Source of the DNA: Methanospirillum hungatei
Lineage (GTDB): Archaea > Halobacteriota > Methanomicrobia > Methanomicrobiales > Methanospirillaceae
Assembly (NCBI RefSeq): GCF_019263745.1
Contig: NZ_CP077107.1
Coordinates: 806,001-870,000, forward strand
Direction: 5' to 3'
DNA length: 64,000 nt
Position numbers and translations under genes: made by a program. The notes below the pieces were generated by a model that did not search any database, was not told the origin of the DNA, and was given only the letters and a program-made list of their open reading frames with translations. Below are positions 17,677-25,936 of this stretch, piece by piece. Position 1 is the first letter of the stretch. Each line of letters begins with the position of its first letter.

Positions 17677-17823
17677 TTAGAATAAAAATTGCATGGTAAC
17701 TGAATAATAGTAGGACTAGCGGGTCTAATTACGAATTAATTTTAAAATTTGAATACTTTAAGCCGAAATGATGATAAAAGATACAGAAAGATAACTGTCA
17801 ATACATAAAGAAAATAAGGTGTT

Positions 17824-18327
17824 TTATTCATCATTGACTTTTCTATACTTATTTAACCATTTAATAGCAGAAGATCCTTTAACCCTACATTTCTTTCCTT
17901 TTTCTCCATTTGTTTCAATAAAACCTTGTGCGACTGCTCTTGAAACGGTTGCTTTTTTAGAGTTAAATTGCATTGCATCTGGCAAGTGTTGGAATAGATC
18001 ACTTTGCCTATACATTTTATTAGGTTCCAATTGTTCAATCATAGAAATATAATCCATTTTTCTTGGTTTTGACAATTCACCAAATACTGACATAATATGA
18101 TCATCAGGATTCAAAATCGCCTCTATTCTATTCAATCGCTCATCCTGGTTTTCTATTTTTTTTAACAGTTCATTTGAATTGTTTAGAGGAGGAGATTTAC
18201 TTTTATCAAATAAGTCAATCAATGCAATTTCAATTACTGAACTCCGAGAAATCCCATTATTTTTAGAATAATCATCCAATTTTTGATTTATCCGATCACT
18301 TAATGTAATTGTATACTTATTTCGCAT
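17824..18327 (-). CDS. Ribbon-helix-helix regulator (paralogue B)
   Basis: 167 residues with the same plan as 17006-17575. It has RHH N-terminus KYTITLSDRINQKLDDYSKN...RSSVIEIALIDLF, a short coiled linker (LLKKIENQDERLNRIEAIL) and the shared C-terminal domain MYRQSDLFQHLPDAMQFNSK...ATVSRAVAQGFIETNGEKGK. The two genes are a diverged tandem duplication about 250 bases apart. This one is divergent from the helicase gene, so it may control the 18328-18523 intergenic region where GTTAAC boxes lie. Target sites are inferred. Confidence 0.75.
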   Translation of the reverse strand: MRNKYTITLSDRINQKLDDYSKNNGISRSSVIEIALIDLFDKSKSPPLNNSNELLKKIENQDERLNRIEAILNPDDHIMSVFGELSKPRKMDYISMIEQLEPNKMYRQSDLFQHLPDAMQFNSKKATVSRAVAQGFIETNGEKGKKCRVKGSSAIKWLNKYRKVNDE

Positions 18328-18454
18328 AACATATCATTGGTCAGACAAATACATATATTTTACTTCCATATAGAATGAAGAAACAAATCTGACAGTCTCA
18401 AATAATTAAAATTTGAGCCTAATATTTAACAAAAAGATTAATATCAACAGATCT

Positions 18455-18485
18455 GTGTTAACTACCAAAAAGTATATTTGTTAAC
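18455..18485 (+). promoter_or_regulatory. Paired GTTAAC boxes upstream of helicase gene
   Basis: GTGTTAACTA (from 18455) and TTGTTAACTA (from 18478) are near-identical words 23 bases apart, about two helical turns, and 40-70 bases before the helicase start. The TTGTTAAC word recurs as a perfect inverted pair before the primase-like gene (20512-20535). They could be operators or replication-protein sites. Confidence 0.4.
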
Positions 18486-18523
18486 TATACCTACGTATTA
18501 TAGATAACAATCACAGACAGGAT

Positions 18524-20446
18524 GTGAACAGTTCAATTATGGATGACCAAAGAGATTATGAAAAGATTCTGATATCTCATCCCAAGATTTACAACAGTTC
18601 ACATACTGGTGGAAATAAAACCACACGTGCAATACAATTTATCGAGGGTCAAACCCGCAAACAAAGAAATGTTATCGTAATTATGCAAAGTTACGACATT
18701 TTAGAGGTAGCATATCTGAACAAGTTTTCTTCACTTGTTAAATCAAGAACTATCATATTAAAAGGAAGAACTCAAGATGGCGTATGTGATTTTGCAAAAG
18801 CTCTCTCAAAATTTTATGAATATACAATCCCTAAAGTGGAATGTAATTGTGGGCATGAAACAAACTGCCAATATAAAGAAAATATTGAACGTATCAGTGA
18901 TTCAGATTCGACGGGTTATGGTATAGTAATACTCACAACACCGAAGTTACTTTATTACGCATTAAGTATAATTGACAGTTCCATTCCTACAATAATTATT
19001 GATGATGTTCCATTTTCTGAAGTTGTTTGTAACAATGTGAATATTCTAAATGGAAATTTAGACCATTTAATTCAATACTGTAATGATAACAATCTCCCAA
19101 ATTTAAGTACTATCAGCACTCTTGCTAAAAAACAAGATATCAGCGGTATAAGGAGTTTATATAATTGTTATAACACTTCGATAAAGGATGAATTTGATAG
19201 ATTAAATAACATATTATTACATCAAGATTTTGCTTCAGTATTTAACGCTTCCACGAAAATACTTCCAAAATTTCATATTTTACATTTAATCGATAACGCA
19301 ATAAATGGTAACGAAGATATCCAATTATATGAACCTCAAATACCTAACACAGGATTTGAATTAAAAATATTCTCAATTAACAGGTCATTATCAAATTATT
19401 CATTAATATACCTTAATGCTTCAAGGACTTCAGAAGACGATTTCTACTTAAATCGTATTGATAAACATTGGTATAAAATTGAGACAGATGCAACTCCCAA
19501 TCCCAATTTTGTATTACTAGCAATTAATGATGCATCATATTCTCAGGCAACGATTTGCGATCATAATTCAAAATTTGCTGATAAAGTCATTGAAATAGTA
19601 GAACAGTTGGATATCTATTTTAAGTTTCTTAACCAGGAAGTAATTTTTTTTACTCATTCCAGATCCTATGATGAAAAATTTTCTAACAGCAGGTTGAACA
19701 GAACAAATCATAAATTTGTTCCATTTCGAAGCGATAAAAGCAAAGCAACGAATGAATTCATTGATACCCCTATATCGGTGATTGTAGGGACCCCTTATCT
19801 TCCACCAGATTATTTCATCAGTCCACCTTTCGAACTAGAATGGAAACCATCATCAGACATTATAAAAGAAGTTGAAGATAATAAGACCAAACCCTATAAA
19901 AATCCGATTTACCCCGTTAATAGAGAAATATCTGATAATTGTGCTATTGAACACTTAATTCAAGTTGTTGGAAGGACTTTTCGAAAAAAAAACAATGGTC
20001 CCGAGAGAAAGAAACTCGTAATCTTATTTTCGAATCTAGATATCAAAAACGCACTATTTCAGCAAAATGGATGCGAGTATCTCTCTTTTAAAATAAGATC
20101 CCAAACAAGTCGAAACGGCTTTTATACACAATTGGAAAGAGAAATAAAAAAGGTTCTTTTTCCTTTGATTTTTGATAAAATTATTGATGACATAAAAATT
20201 AGATTGGAGAGTGATGATCATGTAAAATTGTATGAATATTGTGTTGAAGTTTCAAAACAGTTGGATGGAAAAATTGGATTTAAAACAATCGAACGAGAGA
20301 TAAAGTCTCGATTACATGATTATATCCAAAAAATGCCAGTAGGCTTTAATAATCGTAACATACTGGTCATAAAGAAACCCAATCTTCCATGTTTTGATGA
20401 TAATGACACAATATTAAAACCTATTCAATCATTGGAGGGAGAATAG
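18524..20446 (+). CDS. Fe-S-type SF2 helicase-like protein (XPD/DinG-like)
   Basis: 640 residues from GTG 18524 (ATG 18539 is an alternative). The P-loop is HTGGNKTT at 27-34, with Asn in place of the usual Gly before Lys. After it comes LKGRTQDGVC (79-88), reminiscent of the LKGR-x-NYxC segment of DinG/XPD helicases, then cysteines at 107, 109 and 115, which with Cys88 could hold a 4Fe-4S cluster. Motif II is IIIDDVPF (157-164) instead of DEAH, and motif VI QVVGRTFR is near 480. It likely unwinds DNA for replication of the element. It stands before a primase-like gene, forming a replication block. ATPase competence is uncertain given the altered motifs. Confidence 0.6.
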   Translation: MNSSIMDDQRDYEKILISHPKIYNSSHTGGNKTTRAIQFIEGQTRKQRNVIVIMQSYDILEVAYLNKFSSLVKSRTIILKGRTQDGVCDFAKALSKFYEYTIPKVECNCGHETNCQYKENIERISDSDSTGYGIVILTTPKLLYYALSIIDSSIPTIIIDDVPFSEVVCNNVNILNGNLDHLIQYCNDNNLPNLSTISTLAKKQDISGIRSLYNCYNTSIKDEFDRLNNILLHQDFASVFNASTKILPKFHILHLIDNAINGNEDIQLYEPQIPNTGFELKIFSINRSLSNYSLIYLNASRTSEDDFYLNRIDKHWYKIETDATPNPNFVLLAINDASYSQATICDHNSKFADKVIEIVEQLDIYFKFLNQEVIFFTHSRSYDEKFSNSRLNRTNHKFVPFRSDKSKATNEFIDTPISVIVGTPYLPPDYFISPPFELEWKPSSDIIKEVEDNKTKPYKNPIYPVNREISDNCAIEHLIQVVGRTFRKKNNGPERKKLVILFSNLDIKNALFQQNGCEYLSFKIRSQTSRNGFYTQLEREIKKVLFPLIFDKIIDDIKIRLESDDHVKLYEYCVEVSKQLDGKIGFKTIEREIKSRLHDYIQKMPVGFNNRNILVIKKPNLPCFDDNDTILKPIQSLEGE

Positions 20447-20511
20447 GATGATTTGAAATTTCACTTTTGAAATATCCCTATTATAATTAATAGGGAGTAT
20501 TTTTCTAATAA

Positions 20512-20535
20512 TTGTTAACATCAGTTAGTTAACAA
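20512..20535. promoter_or_regulatory. Perfect inverted repeat TTGTTAAC/GTTAACAA
   Basis: TTGTTAAC (20512-20519) and GTTAACAA (20528-20535) form a perfect palindrome with an eight-base spacer, between the helicase stop and the primase-like start. The same word occurs upstream of the helicase gene, so one regulator or initiator may act on both. Confidence 0.45.
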
Positions 20536-20607
20536 AACGTGAGGCACTAATGGAATAATATATTGAGACAATTAGATATTGTCCTTAAATTAAGAAAAGG
20601 AAAGCAA

Positions 20608-21552
20608 ATGAAAAAGTTTGAATCTCATAACATACCTGATGAGTTAAAAGTGTATGATTCGTGGGTAGTATGGAGATATATTCAACGAAATGGAGGAAGA
20701 AATGGTAAACAGCCTTTCATCTCATCAACCTGTTATCCTAGTAGGAGAAGGCCAATTCCAGCTAAAACTACCGATCCAAAAACATGGAGCAGCTTTGATG
20801 ATGCTGTACAATATGGAAAATTATCTGGAAACGGAGGAATTGGATTTGTATTTTCTCCAAATATTCCATATATTGGATTAGATATCGATGATTGTATAGT
20901 AAATAGAGAGATAATTGCTCCAGTGAAAAAGTTGTTGGATGACTTAAATACTTACTCCGAAATCTCCCCGAGTGGAACAGGAATACGCTGTATTCTCAAA
21001 TCCAATTATTCTGGAAACCAGAATATATCAGGATATAATAACATTCGTAAAATCGAGATATCAACAGATAGAAGATACGTTACCATTACAGGGTTTGTTA
21101 TTGAAGGTTATCCATTAGAAATCAATGAAAATGACAAGGTAATGGACGAAATTGTGGTACAAATGGAAAACTCACCCACCACCCCACTGTGTGTAGTTTC
21201 TTCTGAACCCTTAAGCCAAATAGATGTTGATCTTTTAACGGGGCCCGAAGAGTTGAATGATGTCGAGATAATTGCAAAAATCTGGTCGAGTCAGAAGGGT
21301 AAAAGATTATGGATCGGAGACATCTCACTGTTTGACAATGATCACAGTAGAGCAGACATGGCACTTCTCTGTATGATCGCTAACTGGTCTCGAAATATTA
21401 ATCAAATCGATCGTCTATTTCGAAAAAGTAAGTTATTCCGAGAAAAATGGGAACAAAAGTGCGGTATGATCAATGGAGTTGAGTGTACATATGGGTATAT
21501 CTCAATAATCAAGGCATTATCTCGTACCAAGGACTTTTTAAAATACCGGTAA
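20608..21552 (+). CDS. Primase-polymerase-like replication protein
   Basis: About 314 residues from ATG 20608, preceded by AAGGAAA; a TTG at 20563 would add 15 residues. The N-terminal part has the pattern of archaeo-eukaryotic primase-polymerases of mobile elements: WVVWRYI...GKQPFISS, TTDPKTWSSFDDAV, GIGFVFS, YIGLDIDDC (catalytic Asp pair), SEISPSGTGIRCIL and RYVTITG. The C-terminal part (DHSRADMALLCMIANWSRNI...FRKSKLFREKW) resembles the helical bundle found in NrS-1-type polymerases. A C-terminal helicase is absent; the adjacent helicase gene may supply that activity. Likely primes element replication. Confidence 0.7.
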   Translation: MKKFESHNIPDELKVYDSWVVWRYIQRNGGRNGKQPFISSTCYPSRRRPIPAKTTDPKTWSSFDDAVQYGKLSGNGGIGFVFSPNIPYIGLDIDDCIVNREIIAPVKKLLDDLNTYSEISPSGTGIRCILKSNYSGNQNISGYNNIRKIEISTDRRYVTITGFVIEGYPLEINENDKVMDEIVVQMENSPTTPLCVVSSEPLSQIDVDLLTGPEELNDVEIIAKIWSSQKGKRLWIGDISLFDNDHSRADMALLCMIANWSRNINQIDRLFRKSKLFREKWEQKCGMINGVECTYGYISIIKALSRTKDFLKYR

Positions 21553-21645
21553 TTACGATGATTTTTGGAATGCCATATTGAAAACCCGGTTTTACTGAAA
21601 TTATAATACCCCTTTTTTAATAGGTAATATTATGAGGGAAAAAAT

Positions 21646-21870
21646 ATGCAGATGATATTAGAAAAATTAAAAGAGAGAGCTCTGAATACAAAAAATCAAA
21701 AGGAATTCATTGCGTTGACTAGGCAGATTATCAAGATTGAAGAATTAAGGGTGAATCAAGAAAGGATGAGTGTGCTAGAATCTCGTATGGAAAAAAAAGA
21801 ACAATTTGTACGAGAAATTGACAAAGCGATAATGACTCAAATTTTAAATGAATCTTCGGTGATCGGATGA
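21646..21870 (+). CDS. Small coiled-coil protein
   Basis: 74 residues, MQMILEKLKERALNTKNQKE..., almost entirely charged helix with heptad-like leucines and isoleucines. No known domain. Its stop overlaps the next start (ATGA at 21867-21870), so the pair is translationally coupled. A TATA-like TTATAATA lies about 45 bases upstream. Probably an element-specific accessory or regulator. Confidence 0.55.
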   Translation: MQMILEKLKERALNTKNQKEFIALTRQIIKIEELRVNQERMSVLESRMEKKEQFVREIDKAIMTQILNESSVIG

Positions 21871-22025
21871 CTAAGACTAAACTGGTGAAATTAGCAGAAC
21901 GGATGGAAAAATTAGAACATAAGGTGACGAGATTGAAGCGGATGATGAATAATGAAATTTATCGTCATAAGTTCATAAAGGCGTGGTGTGAGAATATACC
22001 TAATGTATCTATTCATGAAATTTAG
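21867..22025 (+). CDS. Very small helical protein, coupled to the previous gene
   Basis: A 52-residue frame beginning MTKTKLVKLAERMEKLEHKV and ending VSIHEI. Basic, helical, heptad pattern in the first half. The start codon overlaps the stop of the preceding gene (ATGA). No recognisable family. It converges on the ApeA-like gene, whose stop is 61 bases further on. Confidence 0.5.
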   Translation: MTKTKLVKLAERMEKLEHKVTRLKRMMNNEIYRHKFIKAWCENIPNVSIHEI

Positions 22026-22086
22026 AAATACTAATGATAATAATCTGAATAATATTAGAAAATAGAAGATTGCAGAGATAGAGATA

Positions 22087-23502
22087 TTAGTTATTTATGG
22101 AATAGAACGTTCTAATATTCCCATATTTATTAGTCCGTTGAATCATTTCATTTAATTTATCAGAAGAAATTCCAATCTCTCGGAGTAAACATAATTCTAG
22201 AATAAATTTTAATACGATTATTCCATATATGAAATCCGATCCTTCTAAAATTTGATCTCTTAATCGCTCATCACGATGGGCATGGAAATTTCTTGTGTCA
22301 ACGATTTTATTAATCAATTGATCTAAATTTTGAACGTAATTAGAAAGAATGTTATGATATTCAGAATTCAAAGATACCATTAATTCCTTTAATCGTTTTC
22401 TCAAACTATATTCGTTTAAGTAAGTAAACTTACCTTTTAAGCTTTCTTTAAAGTCACGTTCTAATGATGTTGGAATTGATTGAATTAAATCAATCTTCAA
22501 AAGATCAAATTCAGATTCTATAACATATTTACCATTGAATCTTACTCTATGATAGGACTCAATAGCTTGAATAAGAGAATTAAATTTATATGTGGATAAT
22601 GATCCATCATCAATCATAACTAGGTGATATAATTCAATAACAGATTGAATTGAATTGAATTCTCTATTCCAATTATTTAATGAATCTTCGAATACATCTG
22701 AAATATCTAAATATGTAAATAGCATCTCTGATGGATGTATTGCTTTAATATTTTCATTATATCCTAATATTCGAAAATGTATTTTAATTTCCTGTTCTTC
22801 AACAACTTCAGGATTTTGTGATTGGATAAAACCAATAATTTTTTTGGGGAATATTGGATTACCCAATCCTAAAGATATGTATGTTTGAATTGGAAAGATT
22901 ACTTGTTCGAACACACTATCAAATCGTATCGGACTTTGAGGAATTATTTTAAAAAACCAATTCCAATTAATGGATAAACCGGAGATATTATTGTGATTAA
23001 AATTTATGTTCATCTTTATTTCAATATTACAATCTCCTATGGTTATTGTAATAGATTGAGGGAAATTAACTAATGCCGTCTGTGTCCCTTCAATTCTACC
23101 CTCTCTATCATAATTTAACTGATAGGTCATTGGATGTCGAGCAAACCATTCATTTGTACGAGTGAATTCAATTTTTATTAAGTTATATTCAATATTTTCG
23201 GGAGCCTCCGAGTGGATTCCCTCAAATATTCTCGATACAGCAAAATCACTGGAGTAATAACCAGGAAATGAAAAGCTATTTGTAATATGAAGGCAATTTT
23301 CAAGAGTGTAGAGTTTACCATTTTTCGTATTACCAAAAATGATGTTTTCCCTACTTACCCGTAGTGAAACATCAATTTCGTAAAATGAACCATTTAATGT
23401 TAAATTTCCTCCATCCCTTGAAGAATATGATAGTCTTCCACTAATTTTTCTTTCTGGATTCGATGGAAGCCACCAATATCCCTCACAATCAATCTCTTCC
23501 AT
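22087..23502 (-). CDS. apeA: ApeA-like HEPN anti-phage protein
   Basis: 471 residues. The N-terminus (MEEIDCEGYWWLPSNPERKI...GNLTLNGSF) matches the opening of the ApeA N-terminal domain as I recall it (W-WLPsnPe...G-L...g-xL-L-GsF). The C-terminal third is helical and contains DTRNFHAHRD, an R-x4-H HEPN ribonuclease motif at about Arg404-His409. ApeA proteins are single-gene abortive phage-defence effectors in which HEPN cleaves RNA on infection. Here it is carried on an archaeal integrative element, alone on the minus strand. The HEPN motif is seen directly; the family name is from memory and should be checked. Confidence 0.7.
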   Translation of the reverse strand: MEEIDCEGYWWLPSNPERKISGRLSYSSRDGGNLTLNGSFYEIDVSLRVSRENIIFGNTKNGKLYTLENCLHITNSFSFPGYYSSDFAVSRIFEGIHSEAPENIEYNLIKIEFTRTNEWFARHPMTYQLNYDREGRIEGTQTALVNFPQSITITIGDCNIEIKMNINFNHNNISGLSINWNWFFKIIPQSPIRFDSVFEQVIFPIQTYISLGLGNPIFPKKIIGFIQSQNPEVVEEQEIKIHFRILGYNENIKAIHPSEMLFTYLDISDVFEDSLNNWNREFNSIQSVIELYHLVMIDDGSLSTYKFNSLIQAIESYHRVRFNGKYVIESEFDLLKIDLIQSIPTSLERDFKESLKGKFTYLNEYSLRKRLKELMVSLNSEYHNILSNYVQNLDQLINKIVDTRNFHAHRDERLRDQILEGSDFIYGIIVLKFILELCLLREIGISSDKLNEMIQRTNKYGNIRTFYSINN

Positions 23503-23959
23503 AAATATTATGTGGAAAAGGATTTATTAAAACATTTATACTTAAATTGAGATATCAATATATCTTATTTACTACATCTATAGGAAGAAATGGAAGATTC
23601 TTAAAAGATCTGTAATTATGCCATTGATACCATTGAGATGGAGGGACTATTACAAATCCATCAAGGATAAGATTAATTCCAGGAGAGAGTTCTATTTGCT
23701 TCATCTCATGACCACGATAATAAGGTTTTTCTAAAATAATTTTTCTTAAATATTCACCTAATTGGTCTGGATTAGTGTGGCCTGAATATTCAAAGTACTC
23801 GGGTTTTATTGAGGTCAGTTGTGTCGTTAAAAATTCAGAATCGCATTTAAAGTAATAATCATATCCAAGGGGTGTTTTTACAATTGCAGTTTTTGGTAAT
23901 GTAAGAAATTGGTTTTCGTACTCTATTAATCGATCATTTCTATACCTGAACTCGGCATT

Positions 23960-25390
23960 TTAACCCATAGGTATTTGGTCGGTGAAGAGGCTGAGTATTT
24001 TTGTTGCTCTCTTAGGAATCTGTGCAAAACTTTTTGTTCCACGTGCATCATGAATTATCTCAATTTTTGAAAGTTCAAAAAAGACTTCTTCTACAGAGAT
24101 AATCTGATTTAAGTTTAATATGCGAAGTTTTCTTAAAACTGAAAAGTATATCCTCAGTGCCAATAATGATATGAAAAAATAACCTCTAACACTTTCTTCC
24201 GACTGCAAATACGATTTATCTGAATCTATTGGGTTTTTTAATGCATCAAATGCAAGTTCCACATCTTCCCTCTCTTTATATAAAAGAAAAATTTCTGCTG
24301 GAGGTTTAGCAATGTCAGATAATATTGGAATTATTCCCGAAAATTCGCATTTATTTTGATATTCACCTACATTCAGGCCTCTTTTAAGTGAATTTTTTAG
24401 TAAAGTAGATTCTTTTTCCCCCTTCAATAAGGGATCCATATAAAGGTAGAGGTAACCATATTGATTATTAACACACGTACACAAAATCCCTCTATTACGA
24501 TATAAAAACCCTCCATCCCATACTATTTTAGATTTTTGTAAGAATTTTGAATTCTTTTTTAATGGGACAAGGTAGTGAATACCTCTTTTTTTTAGTTCAT
24601 TCAACAATGAATACGAAGAGAAGCCCCGATCCAAAATTAATCCAATATCGTTGTCTTTAAATCGATTTAAGAAATTTTTTATTGTTTTTATATCTCTCAT
24701 AGATCCATATGAGACATCGCATCCGATTGGAAGACCGGTATTCGATGAGAATGCCATTGAAACCCCAATTTGTTCGTTTTTATCATGGTCTGCATTATAT
24801 CCCTTTTCAGCTAACTTTATTGATTCAGAATAAGTAATAATCGCAGTTAAGTCGTAAAATATCAAATCGTCGTCTGAAGCTAATTCTGCAAATAAGTCAT
24901 ACCACCAGCCAACTTCAGAACCGATTTGGTGAAGTACCTCTCCTAAATGTTTAGGCAACAATTTGACATTGATTTGATTGGATAAATCTAACTTTTCCCA
25001 TCGTGATTCAATTAATCTGAGAGGTTTAGGATCTAAGGCTTTTACGATAGCCATAGTGACTAATTCCTTGAAATATGGAGTATATTTTTCTAATAATGAT
25101 TCAAGATCCTTGATGTATGAATAGGCTAGCATCCCATTAGCATATTCAAATATTTCTCTGTTTGAAACTATTTTTGAGGCTGAATTTTTTTTGGGTTTAA
25201 ACGTACCATCACGAGTTATGGATCCAATATAGTGTGTCGTTTTTTTCGATTTTTTTGTTTGTGGATCATACACACTTGAAGCGCGATAAACATAAAAACC
25301 ACCTTTGATTTGATGAATTTCTACGTTATGTTGAAGATTTTTTTTCAAGTTTTGAAGGGTGTGCCGCACCTTATCAGGGATCATATTCAT
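23960..25390 (-). CDS. IS4-superfamily (IS1634-like) DDE transposase
   Basis: 476 residues. Catalytic residues of an RNase H-fold transposase are visible: first Asp in LIFYDLTAI near 180, second Asp in GLILDRGFSS near 258, and the YREK signature YKEREDVELAFDALK (Y-x2-R-x3-E-x6-K) near 368 containing the catalytic Glu. The gene is intact and fills most of a 1.59-kb insertion sequence; its stop codon overlaps the left terminal repeat. A TATA-like box lies in the 150 bases between the start and the right repeat. It catalyses cut-and-paste movement of the element. Confidence 0.9.
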   Translation of the reverse strand: MNMIPDKVRHTLQNLKKNLQHNVEIHQIKGGFYVYRASSVYDPQTKKSKKTTHYIGSITRDGTFKPKKNSASKIVSNREIFEYANGMLAYSYIKDLESLLEKYTPYFKELVTMAIVKALDPKPLRLIESRWEKLDLSNQINVKLLPKHLGEVLHQIGSEVGWWYDLFAELASDDDLIFYDLTAIITYSESIKLAEKGYNADHDKNEQIGVSMAFSSNTGLPIGCDVSYGSMRDIKTIKNFLNRFKDNDIGLILDRGFSSYSLLNELKKRGIHYLVPLKKNSKFLQKSKIVWDGGFLYRNRGILCTCVNNQYGYLYLYMDPLLKGEKESTLLKNSLKRGLNVGEYQNKCEFSGIIPILSDIAKPPAEIFLLYKEREDVELAFDALKNPIDSDKSYLQSEESVRGYFFISLLALRIYFSVLRKLRILNLNQIISVEEVFFELSKIEIIHDARGTKSFAQIPKRATKILSLFTDQIPMG

Positions 25391-25549
25391 ATCCTACTAC
25401 TGGGTTAAAATACACTGTGTTAATTTATTAGTAGAATTATAAATATTTTGCCCTGTTCTAGAAGTTCATTTTTTAAACTCCTTAAAAATTGAATATTTTT
25501 CAAAACAAAGGGTAAAAATATTTGAAGGAAACTTACAATACTGGGTTAA
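23960..25549 (-). mobile_element. IS1634-like insertion sequence
   Basis: The ends are TTAACCCA (23960-23967) and its complement TGGGTTAA (25542-25549), a short inverted repeat. A third copy, TGGGTTAA at 25402-25409, lies just upstream of the transposase start and may be an internal transposase site. Length is about 1590 bases, holding one transposase gene. It splits a Prim-Pol-like gene. Family size fits IS1634-like elements. Confidence 0.75.
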
Positions 25550-25936
25550 CTAAGAAAAGTTAGGGTTCTATAATTACTTGAAATCACTCGCAATACAACA
25601 ACATCAATGTCAAATCCTACTTTAATAGCATAATATACCCCTAAATGCCCATCTCTTAAAAATTCCTTAATATCTGAAGTTGCTTTATCCGGAGGTTCAC
25701 ATAAATAAAAGTCGTATGGATTTAAATTTCCAGAATTATCATTATAATCAACAGAAATTATCTTTAATCCAATATCCATAAAATCCTTATGAACCGTCAT
25801 TAAATTGGAGTTAATTGAGACCGATTTTACCATAATAAAGGATGTTTTTTCCATGATATTAAGATAAAAACCCTCCATTATGTTATCAAAAACAAACTGT
25901 GAACTTATCTAATGTTCAGTGAGAGCAAAAAATTAG

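Larger units (their letters stand above)
23555..25878 (-). pseudogene. Prim-Pol-like gene interrupted by an insertion sequence
   Basis: Two fragments flank the insertion. The upstream piece (25878-25550; MEKTSFIMVKSVSINSNLMT... ending DIDVVVLRVISSNYRTLTFL) runs into the right inverted repeat and stops there. The downstream piece (23959-23555, about 134 codons without a start; FRYRNDRLIEYENQF, LPKTAIVKTPLGYDYYFK, LILDGFVIVPPSQWYQW) ends in the GyvvvPPS pattern of bifunctional primase-polymerase domains. Both are on the same strand and compatible as N- and C-terminal parts of one protein of about 240 residues. No target-site duplication is evident at the junctions, so some bases may have been lost. 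Confidence 0.55.
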
